Origin: Sympetrum striolatum
Taxonomy: Eukaryota; Arthropoda; Insecta; Odonata; Libellulidae
Reading direction: 5' to 3'
Length of the DNA: 64,000 nucleotides
NCBI GenBank assembly: GCA_947579665.1
Contig: OX388351.1
Span: forward strand, 56,738,939 to 56,802,938
In this document: positions 1 through 11,945 of the stretch, in pieces
Layout: every line of letters begins with the position of its first letter
Numbering within the stretch: position 1 is the stretch's first letter
Translations under genes and position numbers: made by a program
Notes under the pieces: model-generated
What the model was told of the DNA's origin: nothing
Seen by the model: only the letters and a program-made list of their open reading frames with translations
Database searches by the model: none

Positions 1-245
1 GCAAAATTTCTAAATTTTTCCTCTATTTTTTTCATTTTATCGAGATATGATCGAAAAAAGGAACGAAAACGGATAATTTTAGCGAAAGTTCAAATTTTTC
101 CTCTATTTTGCCTTAATTTTTGTCATTTCTTGAGATCTGACCTAAGAAAGAAACGAAAACGTATAATTTGAGTGAAATTTCATTTTTTTTCTCTATTTTT
201 CCTTAATTTACGTCATTTTATCGAGATATGATCGCAAAAATGAAC
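1..245 (+). repeat. Satellite-like tandem repeat at window edge, about 80-90 bp period
   Basis: Three diverged units recur, each with CTCTATTT (at 21, 111 and 191), then TCATTT, a GAGAT(A/C)TGA block and, in the first two, AACGAAAAC. The array is cut by the window edge, so its full size is unknown. T-rich, with no coding potential. Confidence -1.
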
Positions 246-2567
246 TTAAATTTTTCTGAATGATTAAGAGCCAGACCTAGAAAAAGTATAAATCTGAACT
301 TAAACATTTTATTACACATGGGAATCAATTAGTAGATACAAGAAAAAATAGTAAAATTTAGCATGGAAAACATTACAGACTTCATACAATATATTTCTGG
401 ACAAATTAATAAAGTACGCTTCAAATAAAAATGGATGTTCAATTATCATTTACAAAGTTCGTTTTTTTAATGCACGCAACTATTGAAATAAACCACCTAA
501 GTTGCTTTTATTTGAAGTCTTTGTCAACTGCAGAAATCTCTCAAACATGTGTCTGTGGATCTTTCTTCGCTGACATTTCTTTATCAGGCTACGTCCATGA
601 TTAATTTAGGCATTGATCCTTCTTGGTTTGGCGTTCATCCTGAAAGAAGGGATTTTTCTTACGTTAGATATACACATAATCGGGAAGATGAGAAAAAATA
701 ATTCAATTTTTTTTTAAATGCGGGGGATGGTGATTTTACTTTATGAAAATAATAGTTCACGAAATCATTAAGGAGATGAGGAAGAGTAAAAACAGAAGAA
801 GCACATTATATATTCATTTACTGATAGGATAAAATTGTTCAATTGAGCATTCCAGTCATTCAATTCAACATCTAACTTAAAATAATTTAAATAAGTACAA
901 GAAAGTGAATCGATAAACATGCTGACGAAAAAAGAAAACGAGCATTATAAAACGTGTTTGTATGACGAGGATATTCAATGTTATATTATAAAATTAACTA
1001 CCTGTTATAATATGACTTCATTTCGAGAGAGTTTTTCATGAAAGGATCACGAACCATATTTTATATCATTACTAGCTGAAGTGCCCATTAATTCTCAACG
1101 GGGAAATTTAAATTGATAAATACTATTGCTTCAGTCTTGATCGTAACACGTCTCACTTTAAAAAACCACAATGAATAACTTTTTTTATTCTGCATGTAAG
1201 AAAACATAGACTTGCTTTGCCTTTTATTTCTTCGTCATTTGAATAAGACTGATTTAAATTTTAAAAGTAGGTTGGTTGTTTGCTTACGTAAAGTACAAAG
1301 TAACTACATAATACATACTATACGTAACAATTACGACCGTCGACATTTTTATCCGCAAAGTAATAGTGAGATATTTAACTGAACAAACGATTTTCACGGA
1401 TTTAACCCATTTATGCTGACAGGGGTTTCCCTCCTTACGTTAGTGAAACTACATTGTTAAATCTGTAGCGTAATAGAATCTAGTTTGAATTAACCATTAC
1501 TTCAATCTAAATTAATTCAGACAAAACATTTTCTACTTCATCGTGACGCCAACTTTACCGTCACCGAATTGCCTTTAAAATTAACGAATCATTATCAAGC
1601 CCTATTTCCGCTTAAAATGTTGACCAACACCTACAGTACCAATGCATTGATATCTCCACAAAATCAAGTTAACAGCTGAAATAGAATACATTACACTAAA
1701 ATAATACATAAACAATAATTAAAATACTGACACAATTCCTAAAATATTTCAACAGCCTAGTATGCTTGAGGCCGAAGAAAGTAACCATATGCTAGATAAA
1801 ATAAGTATAAACGGATTAATAGCGCCAACAAAAGTTGTCAAAATAATCTAATAATAAAAGGCTATATTATCCATCGAAATTCCTAATAAAAGAGAAAGTA
1901 CTTCTCCCACAGGTAGAAGAAGAAGTACTGTTGATTCTGATTGAACTATCTAAGAAGGAAGTCCTTTTTAAGATACATTGCATGTAATATAAGATTCATC
2001 AATTATCTATTTAAGACTTTGTCACCTCCCACATTTACCACAAGAGTAACCTCAGTGGCTCAGAATGGCTCTTTGAAAACATGCTTACTTTTCCTTCAAA
2101 GCACTTCATATCGAAACAATGTGGAAGTTCATGTCAAAAGTCTACTTTCGCTGAAGCTATTACGGTGAACGGCAGAGGCCTCAAGGTGATAAAAGAAAAA
2201 GGCTAGCCCCTAGCAAGACCCACTTAATTGCCCAAACCGTAGGGAGGAGAGAGCAAGTCAAATTGCCTGAATGGAAGTATTGAAATTAGAGCCAAGAAAT
2301 TGGAAGAGCAAGATAAGTAGGAGGCAGAAAATAAAACCCAGTAGAACACAGAAGCAACTTGTTGAATGGTTCTACAAGGTAAAATTGAACCATTTACTTC
2401 GACGTAAAACCTAGAATGGTATTTGCGCACATACAATTCATACACAAGTTACATTATAACTAAAAGCATTCAAAGCAATACTGGAAATATGATATATGTG
2501 AATCTTTACTGAAAGGGATTGAAGTAGCTCATTACGGTCTGATTGGGAAGCCCTGCAAGTTTCTAAC
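246..2567. other. AT-rich intergenic DNA
   Basis: No gene recognised on either strand. It contains one copy of a dispersed short repeat at 1079-1148, listed separately. The longest open frames are short and lack codon bias. Confidence -1.
1079..1148 (+). repeat. Dispersed repeat R1, copy a
   Basis: About 70 bp resembling 11228-11295 in the same orientation. Shared blocks include ATTCTCAACGGGGA, then TTAAATT, ATAAATA and CTTGATCGTAA. The two copies are 10 kb apart and unlike their surroundings, so this is probably a fragment of a transposable element family. Confidence -1.
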
Positions 2568-2605
2568 TCAACATAATATAACAGATACAATTATGAACAT
2601 TACCT

Positions 2606-2806
2606 TTACGTGAATGAATGAAGAAAATGCACCTGGAGAGAATTGTTGTTGTTCCTTCCTCCGGGGGCAGGACACGTTGACACTGGGCGGCTGCTTAAGG
2701 GGCTCTGACGAGAAAAAGCTTCGGAAAAGCAAGCCCGATGAGATATCTGGTGGAGGATGGTGGAAACTTACCTTACTATAGAGCTTCCTGGTTGACATAC
2801 TCTTCG
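2606..2806 (-). CDS. Candidate two-exon start of a small or partial second gene (weak)
   Basis: In a GC-rich island of otherwise AT-rich DNA, the minus strand shows an acceptor-like CCTAG, a 35-nt segment (2772-2806) with ATG at 2796-2798, and a textbook donor AAG|GTAAGT. A 67-nt candidate intron (2705-2771) ends in CTTTTTCTCGTCAG. The second segment (2606-2704) joins in phase 0 and runs to a TAA, giving 41 residues that start MSTRKLYSK and include NNNN. A weak donor (CAG|GTGCAT) could carry the frame further. I recognise no family. It could instead be UTR, or an exon of a gene extending left of the window. The sites are good; the gene is unproven. Confidence -1.
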
Positions 2807-2849
2807 CTAGGAGTATGTTTTTATGACCGAGCTGTTTACTGTTATAGTA

Positions 2850-4256
2850 AGGTCTACTAAACTAATACATTTCAGAGTAATATGCGCTGCCTATGAATGT
2901 AGAAATAATTTTTTTATAAAAAAGAATACCTTGCACGCTGGTGCGCTATAATTCCTGCGGATGATTTTTCATCATATTGTTACAAGGCTGGAGAGTGGGG
3001 GACTTGTGTTGGTAACGAGTTTGTTTTAGCGACGGTGTGGATTGTTGTGAGGGACAGTGAATGAAAGATTGGATTGTTTTGACGGTTGTAATTTGATATT
3101 TGGCTTTGATCGATTGAGTTTAGAAAATAAAGTTTGTTGTTTCTTTTAAAACGAGTCTCACTTATCACCGAATTCACGGTTTTCGTAATAATATCGATCG
3201 ATCTTTGCTGCTGCACTCTGATTTTTCTTCAGAACCAGACAGACTAATAGAGAGGAGAAAAGAAGACTCGCACCAGTCTGATTCAACAGGTTTATTGAAA
3301 TTCTTAACGTGTACACTTTATTACAGCAATTAATAAAAACGTTTCGAACTAGAACTGTTCAAATTTTCATTGAAAATCCTTTCAGCCTTGTCCCGGCTGC
3401 TCTTTGTGGTATAGCAGTATTTGGCTGGTCAAAACCTATCTTCCAGAGTTGCTATTATAGTTAGAAAATTTCTTGAAGATGCTCATTGCTCCTCTAGCCA
3501 TTTCTTTCACTGCACTTGTACTCACTTTGCCTGGTTTACTTAAAGGCTGCATTCAGAACTTAGAACATTTTCCAATCTCTGAATGCGGCCTCAAAATAAA
3601 ATGACATAATGAGAACAAATCTGCAAATATAAGAAAATATTATAAAGTACATAGAGCACTTAAAACATGAAATAAAGAGCAATAAATTATTAACTTAGTA
3701 TTTGTATAAGCAAAATATTAGAAAAAACAGCAAAAACAAGAGACAAAAAAGGATCCTGTGGACATTTTTTATGAAAAATTCAGTTCATAATTAAGAGTGA
3801 GAAATAAAATTGTATTTCTGTTAAGCAAAATAGAAAATATTGAGGACTAGTTATATGAGCAGAAACTGAACGAAACAATTCATCATTATTGACAAAAAAA
3901 TGACCTTGTAGAATATTTTTTAAATGAGAAACATGATGAAAAATTTAGTTCAAAATTTAAAATTTGTACTTAGAATATTTTTTTAATGCTGTAGAAATTC
4001 ACAAATTAGTGCAAAAACTAAAGAGTTAATAAATTATTTGAAGAACTTTGGACTCAATAATTTCTATGCTGGTTAAAAGGCGTTAAAAAAAACTTTAAAA
4101 AATTAGGAAAACAGGCAATAAAATTTCTGCAAATACTTTTAGAAGCAAAAAGCAACTTATGAGAAAATACCTCTTTAGGCTCAATAATTTGAATTAACTG
4201 CAATTAATCTAACGTCATGAGTAGTTGTATTTGCCTAGTCAACCTGTTACATTATA
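2850..4256. other. AT-rich intergenic DNA with a short hairpin
   Basis: No gene recognised. A hairpin at 3545-3590 pairs GGCTGCATTCAGA with TCTGAATGCGGCC (one wobble or mismatch). Around 3340-3375 the minus strand has a very degenerate GAAC...GTTCGAAAC block resembling the hammerhead-like elements elsewhere, too poor to call. Confidence -1.
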
Positions 4257-4310
4257 ATGGTCAAAGTGCAAATCCATTAATAATTATTAATGGATTTGCA
4301 CTTTGACCAT
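4257..4310. repeat. Perfect 54-bp palindrome
   Basis: Twenty-seven bases read outward from the centre (between 4283 and 4284) are exactly complementary to the other 27. The arm includes CAAAGTGCAAATCCATTAAT and its complement, with no spacer. The duplex can extrude a cruciform and any RNA would form a long hairpin. It could be the inverted end pair of a small foldback element; no target duplication was identified. Confidence -1.
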
Positions 4311-4479
4311 CGCCTCAACAGATTTAGAGCAAGAGTCAAAATCCATCAATAATGCATCAGGATTACTAGGCTAATACCTTAACTCATGACTTAAGAACAA
4401 TACCAACTGTTAAAAATTATAGAGAAGAGTAGAATTCACAAATGTATTACACAAATGAAAATCAGAAATTTTTTGGAAA

Positions 4480-4950
4480 TAGCTAATTCCTAGAGTGCAC
4501 AACACTCAGCGTTAATGTTTACATATAATCTCGTTAATTTTTACATACAATCTCAAAGCTTAGTTTTAAAAAATTCACAAGTCCTACAATCTGCCCACTA
4601 ACCTCATAAGTTGAACAATATTTAGCCTTAATGTTTAACTACAATCTCACAGTTTATTTCAAAAATTTAAAAAGAGCAAAAATATTCACACTAACCTCCT
4701 GAGATACACAGCATTTAAAATCTTTACTAAAAAATTTCAAAGATTGTTTAGTAAATATAAAAAGAGAAATAATCTGTACACTAACCTCCACTACATTAAA
4801 CTTTAACTAAAATTTCACAGCTTGTTAAAAACATTTAAAGAGTTATAATCTGCACTAAACTCCTAGGATGCACAACATTTAGCATTAATGTTTACCTAAA
4901 CTTTCAAAGCTTGCTTAAAAATAATAAAATGGCTATAATCATTACACTCC
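4480..4950 (+). repeat. Degenerate tandem repeat, about 75-115 bp units
   Basis: Around five diverged units share CACTAACCTCC-like, GCACAACATTTAGC-like and TTTACNNNAANNTTTCAAAGCTTG-like blocks, beginning near 4493, 4601, 4689, 4781 and 4854. The array sits immediately upstream of the LINE fragment but carries no coding frame of its own. Confidence -1.
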
Positions 4951-4977
4951 CCCAAATTGCAAATGCTAAATACATAA

Positions 4978-5866
4978 TTGTACATAAATTATATAGGAAA
5001 TGCATTAAGCAAATGCAAATTTCACTTATTTGCTGATGACACGGTGATATACTATCATGGGACAAATATTAACTCCGTAGTTGACATTTTAAATGAGGAC
5101 TTGCTTATACTTGGGGAATGGTTCAGAGTAAATAAATTAAAACTTAATATTAAAAAATCAAAGGCAATGATTCTTGGAAAAAAATCACAATACCAAATGG
5201 CTTTGGATCAAAAAATGAATATTTTTATTGATGAGGAAATAGTTAACTATACAGAAAGCACTAAATATCTGGGGGTCATCATTGACAGAAATTTTAAATT
5301 TGATGAACATGTGGATTATACATGTAAAAAATTGCCAAAAAAGTTGGCTTTATGTCAAGAATCAGTAAATTCCTGTCCTGTGATAGTGTAAAGAAAATTT
5401 ACAATGTAATAGTTCTACCACATTTTAGATACTGCCCAACTTTACTTTACATGATCAAAGCACAGGATGCAAAACGGCTGCAAATTTTACAAAATAGAGC
5501 TATGAGAATTATCCTTAAGTGTGATAAATACACTAATATTGATGCAATTCTAGGGCAGTTAAAATGGCTAAATGTCCAACAAATGTTGGAGTCCTAAAAT
5601 TCATACATAAAATTAATATTGGGTTGGCACCTTCATATTTGAAAACAGTAATAGTCAATAATTGTAGTATTCACGGCCATGATACAAGAGCCAAAGATAA
5701 TTTTCATATCCCATTTGTGAGAAAAACTCTCTCTCAAAATTCGGTTTTTTTTTTAAGGGCTAGTTTTATATAATTCATTGCAGAATCATCTGAGAAATAT
5801 TAAAACTGGGAATAACTTCCAATATGAAGCAAAAAGATGGATCCTAAATGGGAAGGAATCAATGTA
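4978..5866 (+). pseudogene. 5'-truncated, frameshifted non-LTR retrotransposon (jockey-type) reverse transcriptase
   Basis: The frame starting near 4978 encodes KCKFHLFADDTVIYY, containing the catalytic FADD form of the reverse-transcriptase YxDD box, followed by VNKLKLNIKKSKAMIL and TKYLGVIID, standard order for jockey/CR1-type LINEs. Frameshifts near 5340-5355 and 5575-5585 and an indel at a T run near 5748 move the reading frame; the last frame continues GLVLYNSLQNHLRNIK and stops at 5864-5866. The reverse-transcriptase palm N-terminal half and the endonuclease are missing, as expected for 5' truncation. With at least three frame breaks it is inactive. Confidence -1.
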
Positions 5867-5939
5867 AAATGTTTTTTGTATTTACATTCTATTTTTTCAT
5901 TTTGTACTTTCATTCTACAATGGTGAAATATGATCTGTA

Positions 5940-6994
5940 TATATATACGAGTAAAATGTAGCTTGCATACTGCAAGCAGATCAGCACTACTAATTTCATA
6001 TCGGCAATACTAATTTCATATCGGCATCATATCGGGACGGTCCTCAAAAGAAAAAAAAAGGATTGAAAATATTCTTAAAATTCGCTGCAATTTCATCGTC
6101 TGGCATCAAACCCGGGTCTTAGTGGTGAACTTACTATGCAGCAGGATAGAAGATACCATCTCTAACTATGTGTGAAAATTCAAGCAGAAATACTGGCTAC
6201 AACTGCCTCAAACGACGTTCTACCTTTCACGAATGTAAATGACTCTCTGGATTCGAACCAAGGACGATCATTGAAATATAAAACATGTTTTCGAAATTTA
6301 TCTATTATTTCTATCTATGTACCGATTTTCAAGTTTATATATTAAAGGGAAGAGCTTCAAAATATTTTTTTTAGATCGGATCAGTTACTGATTGTAGAGA
6401 CGCTTGGTGTCGAACCCAGGACACATTGGTAGCTTTGAATGCACAGTTTGATTTGTATGGACTTGATCTTATTTAATTCAAAGTTTGAAGTCGATATTAT
6501 GCCGGAAAGTACCTAAAATTTGTTTCCGTTATCTCTGTAAGAAATGCATTGAGGAGTGCAAATGGCCCTCTGGAATCGAACCAAGGACCATCAGCGAATA
6601 TGTAAAATTTGATTATGAAATATATTTGTGATATCTAACCTTATGCCGAATTTCAAGTTTCCATGCCATCGGCAAATGGTCCAAAAAAAATCTTAAAAAT
6701 TGCTGTAATGCATTTTAAACGGCCGATTTTTGCCCCGACCTAGAATCAAACCACGGACAATATTCGAAAATGTCTTTTTGATTTTCGTTTGGAATCCACG
6801 GCATCTAGCGAACCCTCGAATTTCAACTCTCTACTTGTCCGGGAAGTGCCTCAAAAAAATTTCGAAAATCCTCACCATGTATCCTTATGGAGAAAATCGG
6901 GACTTAGGGGCCTTCTGGAATCGAACCCATGACACTGAGATTCAAAGTCGGATTTTTTCTGGAGGTTACCCGGAGAAGCATCTATATATAATAG
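5940..6994 (+). mobile_element. Six-B-box repeat element, copy 1
   Basis: About 1.05 kb. It begins with an AT-rich stretch and ACGAGTAAAATGTAG, then the hairpin GCTTGCATACTGCAAGC (7-bp arms), and ends near CATCTATATATAATAG. Six sequences like TCGAACC (on the minus strand GGTTCGANNCC, the tRNA internal B box) occur near 6107, 6253, 6410, 6575, 6744 and 6919, spacings 146-175 bp. The same arrangement occurs in copies 2 and 3. No transposase or other protein frame is present, so it is non-autonomous. I do not recognise the family. Confidence -1.
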
Positions 6995-9900
6995 ATATTT
7001 ATTGATGACAACATTCATTTTGTATGAATAGCTAAGGTGTAAGTGAATTGCTTTACTGTAAATGAATAGCTGAGGCTAAATAAAGACTACTTTATTATTG
7101 TAATATACCTCCTAGTATGATTTATTAGAACGAGAGATGCTCATATTCTATGAACACTCTGATCAAAATTCTCCTATACTTCCCTTTTCTTTTGCCCAAA
7201 ATTAAATGACTAATGTCCTACCAATAGGTTTTGTTACGTTTAATATTTAACGTATAGGGCTTTGGGCAAACTTAATGGTAGGTCTTAATTCCAGTGTTCT
7301 GAGAATGAACAAACATGGATTCCCAAGGTTCTTAACATTTATAAACGATTCTAATCTTGAAATTAAGCATGATATTGAACTGTTAGCTAATTAATCAAAT
7401 GTAGTTTTATCATGTCAAAAGTAATTCAGTCAAATGATGAGAAAAATGTAGTGAAGCATTTTCAATTGCGAATAAGAATGGAAGAGCAGACTATGATGCA
7501 AACTGCATTATCATAATGAAAATAAAACGCATTTTAGAACTAATGTAATCAACAAGAAGCTTTGTTTGTCGAGCAATTGAACTTTTACATCTGTACAATG
7601 TTCACAGTAATAAAAAAATTGCTTAATGAAGACTCAATTCTAATCTCTGAATTAAGCATGAAATTTAGCTGTACCTAAATATCATGTCCAAAGCATCATC
7701 ATCATAATCACAACAAAATAGATTCCAAGTACCTCGAAGAATTAAGAAAAACTAGATGTCAAAAAATATAAACTGCAAGTGTGAATGAATGGGGAAATTA
7801 ATCGCATACTACATTACTATAATGAACATTTAACAAGTTATGGACCGGGGTTAAGAACTGAAATACTGTACTTAACCTAACATATTTCCTATCTGCAAAA
7901 GAAGAATTGATGTGAAAAACATTCTCAGAATTTAAAAATCCAAGAATTACACCTTCTTCACATGTTCACATAACATTGCTCTGTAAGTATATTAATCAAA
8001 CCGCCTGCCATCATAATTTTATGATATACAAGAATTATCTCAAAGCTCAGAGAGAACTTCAAGGTAAAACATCAATTGAAAATGAAAATGGTTGAAGAGA
8101 CTAGAATGTAAAATACTTGATTGTAATTAATATCTAACGTGGTTTAAAACCAAAGTAATGCCCTGAGTTACAGATCAAAAATACTATATTTCATCTATTA
8201 CATATCTTATCAATCAATGAAAAATTGAAATGATAGCCATTCTTAGAACTTAAGAATACAAGAATTATGCTTTCTTTCTATCCCCGTCAGCAAAAATAAA
8301 TGCTATTAGTACATCAGCATTCCATCAGTCAACAAAACTTTATAGTGGAATTAAGGCTTATTCACCTTTAGATATCTACATTCGATTCTAGCTATCCTGG
8401 TCTCTAGTTACTCACAAGTAAAACAAATAGGTAAATCTCCTAAGGCAACAATTAATTGAAAATTACAAATCATGCGTCTAAGTATCCTAAAGCAAGAGGT
8501 TCTCATGTAAAAACCAGTGTAATACATTATTCACTGTTATTGCTGTTTCCAAAACATTTCTAATCCTAAGAAGTATGAAAAGATCTAAAGCCATATAGAG
8601 CAATAGAAGAATGAACCACTGATTGTGAGGGTTTTTAGACTGTTTGAGGAAGTTTGTTAAAATTGAGTGAGTTTTAAAATTCAAAATATCTACAAAGAAG
8701 CTGATTCTAACTAAACATTTTCCCAACTATTTTTTATAAATACCTGTAACCCATAGTGACCAATGCTAAACTAATATGCGTATCAATTAAATTAAAATAT
8801 AAAAATCAAAGGACTGCTAGATATATATCCCAGGTACTTATCTTTTACAATTAAAAACATCAAGATCCTAAAAGGAATCACATCCTAAAATTGTATTTCT
8901 CTGACATGCACCTCACTATTAAGTACTTATGACAAAATTATATCAAATTAAACAAACTCTTTTATGAAAAAGAAAAATATGTAATCACAATTTAGAAATA
9001 TAGCTAAATATATGATAATATTGAGTCTTTATATTAATGTAACTTCACTATAATAAAATGATAAGGTAAATTAGTGAAGCTTCCATTCAAACAAGACATT
9101 ATATGATTCATTGTAAAAATTATATATAATGATACGCAATATCACTGGACAAAAGCTTCCTATGTCATATCTTCCTTTAATCCCTTAGGTTAACTCAAGG
9201 TTCTGGCAAAGAAAAAGTTTAATTAAAGTTGAATAGCATTATTTGAATTATTTTCCATCCTTTAAAATTTAAAGTCCATTTGTATAAGACATTATGTTCT
9301 GTAGCCAATTGTCTAAGATTTAAAGTAATTATCACACCCCAATAACCAATGTTAATGAAACTAATTTAATAATTCCCATGAATGCATTCCAAAGAGGGAT
9401 AGATTAACCTCAGCTTGATGTAACTGTGTTTCTTTAATTCTAAATACTATTCGAGAGCTAACAGTGAAAATGATTCCAATTGGGCTAAAGTAATTACTCT
9501 CAAGTTGTGAAAAATTCAGTATTTCATAAGATCATAAAAATATTAAAGTAAAAGCATCCTGAGTTGGAAGTGTATTTGCCCATTCCTCAAAAATCACACT
9601 AAACAAAAAATTTTCAACCAAATAGATATCGATGAATATAGAATTTAAAATAAAAGAGTCATAGACTATCTACGTATGTCAACTTAACTGTCAATCAACT
9701 ACTAAAGCCTTAAAACTCAACTGTCAATTTCTGCCTATATGTCTATTCACTGCCAAAACACTAAATAATTCCCCAAAATGAGGGAATGAACTTAAGAAAA
9801 ACAATAGCATCTATTATTCTATTGCTTTAGAAACTGCCATGACATAATTACACTTCCAGTAAAAAACAACTAAGCTTTATTAAAAAAACCCATCTCTTAA

Positions 9901-10853
9901 CAGTAATTTTAACTTCAAGGAGACCTGACAGGCTATGTGAAACCCAAAAATTTGGCAAAGTTAGGTTATTATACGAAAACGGAACTAAAGTAGCAATAAA
10001 TAATCTTTCATCGAAGTGTGTATAAGATTAATAAACAGCGATGGCAAGAAGTTATGATACCAACAGAACAGTTATAGCAATAAAAATATTAGCTAACAAT
10101 ACTAAGACGTTTGAGAGTCATCGCTTTCAAAGTCAAAAGAGAGACAATTGATTATTGCATGAAGTAATTATTCGCAATCAGAGGATTTAGGGTGACATAA
10201 AAATGTTAAAATTGGATTAAAAACCAAACAGCCATTCCATAGCGCTTGATAGAGTGGTATAAAGAAATTCAAAGTCTTCATATTTATGTTTACAAACGTT
10301 CAAATTTTGCGATAACAAAGAAAATGAATAAGGCTTTAACATCAGGAAAATAGGAAGGGAAGTTAGTTAAGCTACAGAGAAAGATCAGAATGACTTGGGA
10401 AGATAATAGCTAGCTAAACAAAACAGCTTTACTGAAAAGTACTTCATTAATCAAGATAACGTGGCAGCATACAGATTAAATGAAGTCAAGTTAAAGATTT
10501 AATTAAGTAAAACTACTGCAAATAGACTGACCTTAAGAAAATGTACTTACTGGTGAACAATTACCGAACGGTCAAGGTATTGCCGAGGAAATTTTAAACA
10601 TTTGACTACTATTCAAAGACTCGAAAATACACAACAGTTGTCACGCAAGGGTAAAGACCGAAGATTTTGAGAGAAAAAGTAGAACAGAAAAACGACGTTG
10701 ACACTAACAAACGAATTAATAACGTTAGTATACGTAAGTCAAAATTACTAAGAGATGTGTTTTTCTCTGGAAAAGAATAGTGTTAATTAAAGACACGCAA
10801 ACAAAAATGGGCGAATAATAAAAATTTGACTCATAGAAAACAGCAACTTACTC
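6995..10853. other. AT-rich intergenic DNA
   Basis: No gene recognised. Near 10545-10555 the minus strand has a donor-like CACCA|GTAAGTAC, which could end a non-coding exon, but no partner exon was identified. Small imperfect inverted repeats occur near 7190-7300. Confidence -1.
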
Positions 10854-11945
10854 CCGAGATGTGACCAATTAGCCAGGGCCACCGACGAAGTTTACTTGAT
10901 ATCACATACGACACTACAACGTCAAAACTTTCATATCACAAAATCAAAACACAATTCGCTAAAACGCAAAGGCTCCTTTCCTTTCCCTAATTCTCTCCAG
11001 TTGAAGTATAATCCTGGTACTCTCCAGGCAAGGGTGATGTCCATCACTGCGTTTACCAAGCGATCTCTGCTCGATCTAGTGGCAGCTCGTACCGGCAATG
11101 TAGGACCGACGAGTTTATCAACACGAGCTTAACATATCGATATTTGCGATATTCACGTATCGACTGTAAATCATCGAGATTTGACGGACGCCATTGTGCT
11201 TCTTCGTGGAGTTGTTTATTTAATAATAAGTGTCCGTTGATTCTCAACGGGGATGTTAAATTTCATAAATAGCAGTGTAACAACCTTGATCGTAAGAAAT
11301 ACTTCATAATTGTTAATAGATAGGAAATACCAGACATTCTAATTCAATATACTAAGAAATATAAGTTACAATGAAGTCTACAAAGCCGTATCAACTATAT
11401 TCTATACGGAAAGTAAATGTATCTTGGAGCTGACTGGTATCTCAATCATAAAATATGTAACATAAACACGAACCACAAAAGCAATCAAAATAGAAACAAA
11501 GATTCAACACCAATAATAGAAGGATAGCAAATGAATATGGAGTGGAAGCACTTAATGAATAAATCAATTTTTGCAAGGGAATGAGTTTGTTTACACATGG
11601 TAATTTAGACAAAATTTTAGTAAATTGTATCAATATTCTCGCAATTTCGAATCGCAAGCGATATTCACCGACCAAAATAAGAATCTTTATTTAATTTCCC
11701 TTCTTTTGATGATAGCGCCAAGAGTTATTGCGATTGTATTTGTTTCCGTCCGCTGACAAAAGAGAAGCGGAGTCCGCAAGAACACCGAGGCGACCGATGT
11801 CGTGCTGAACCTGGTCCACTTTTTTTGCCGGGTTGAGTTCAGCTCACTTTTAGCCATTGTAGCCCGCGCTGCTCAGCGCGTTTCTGTTTACCAAATCGAA
11901 CTGACTTGGCAGAACCGATCTGAGATCGCTTGGTAAACGCAGTGA
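10854..11945. other. GC-richer island bounded by a perfect 24-nt inverted repeat
   Basis: The 24 nt at 11044-11067 are exactly the reverse complement of 11922-11945 (core CACTGCGTTTACCAAGCG). A further GTTTACCAA...TTGGTAAAC pair at 11886-11894 and 11930-11938 can fold locally. GC content is high at 11030-11110 and 11740-11940. It may be a transposable element with terminal inverted repeats, but no matching target duplication was seen. A donor-like GGGA|GTAAGTTG on the minus strand at about 10850 leaves open that the island is a promoter with a first exon. Confidence -1.
11228..11295 (+). repeat. Dispersed repeat R1, copy b
   Basis: Second copy of R1 (see 1079-1148), with TTCTCAACGGGGA and CTTGATCGTAA conserved. 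It lies inside the segment bounded by the perfect inverted repeat at 11044 and 11945. Confidence -1.

Noticed and set aside
3340..3375. Another hammerhead-like core on the minus strand
   Set aside because: GTTCGAAAC is present, but the CUGANGA box and the cleavage triplet are missing.
5940..6994. Arrays of six tRNA genes or tRNA pseudogenes in the six-B-box element
   Set aside because: Only the T-arm-like B box recurs; acceptor, D and anticodon arms are absent from the 165-bp units.
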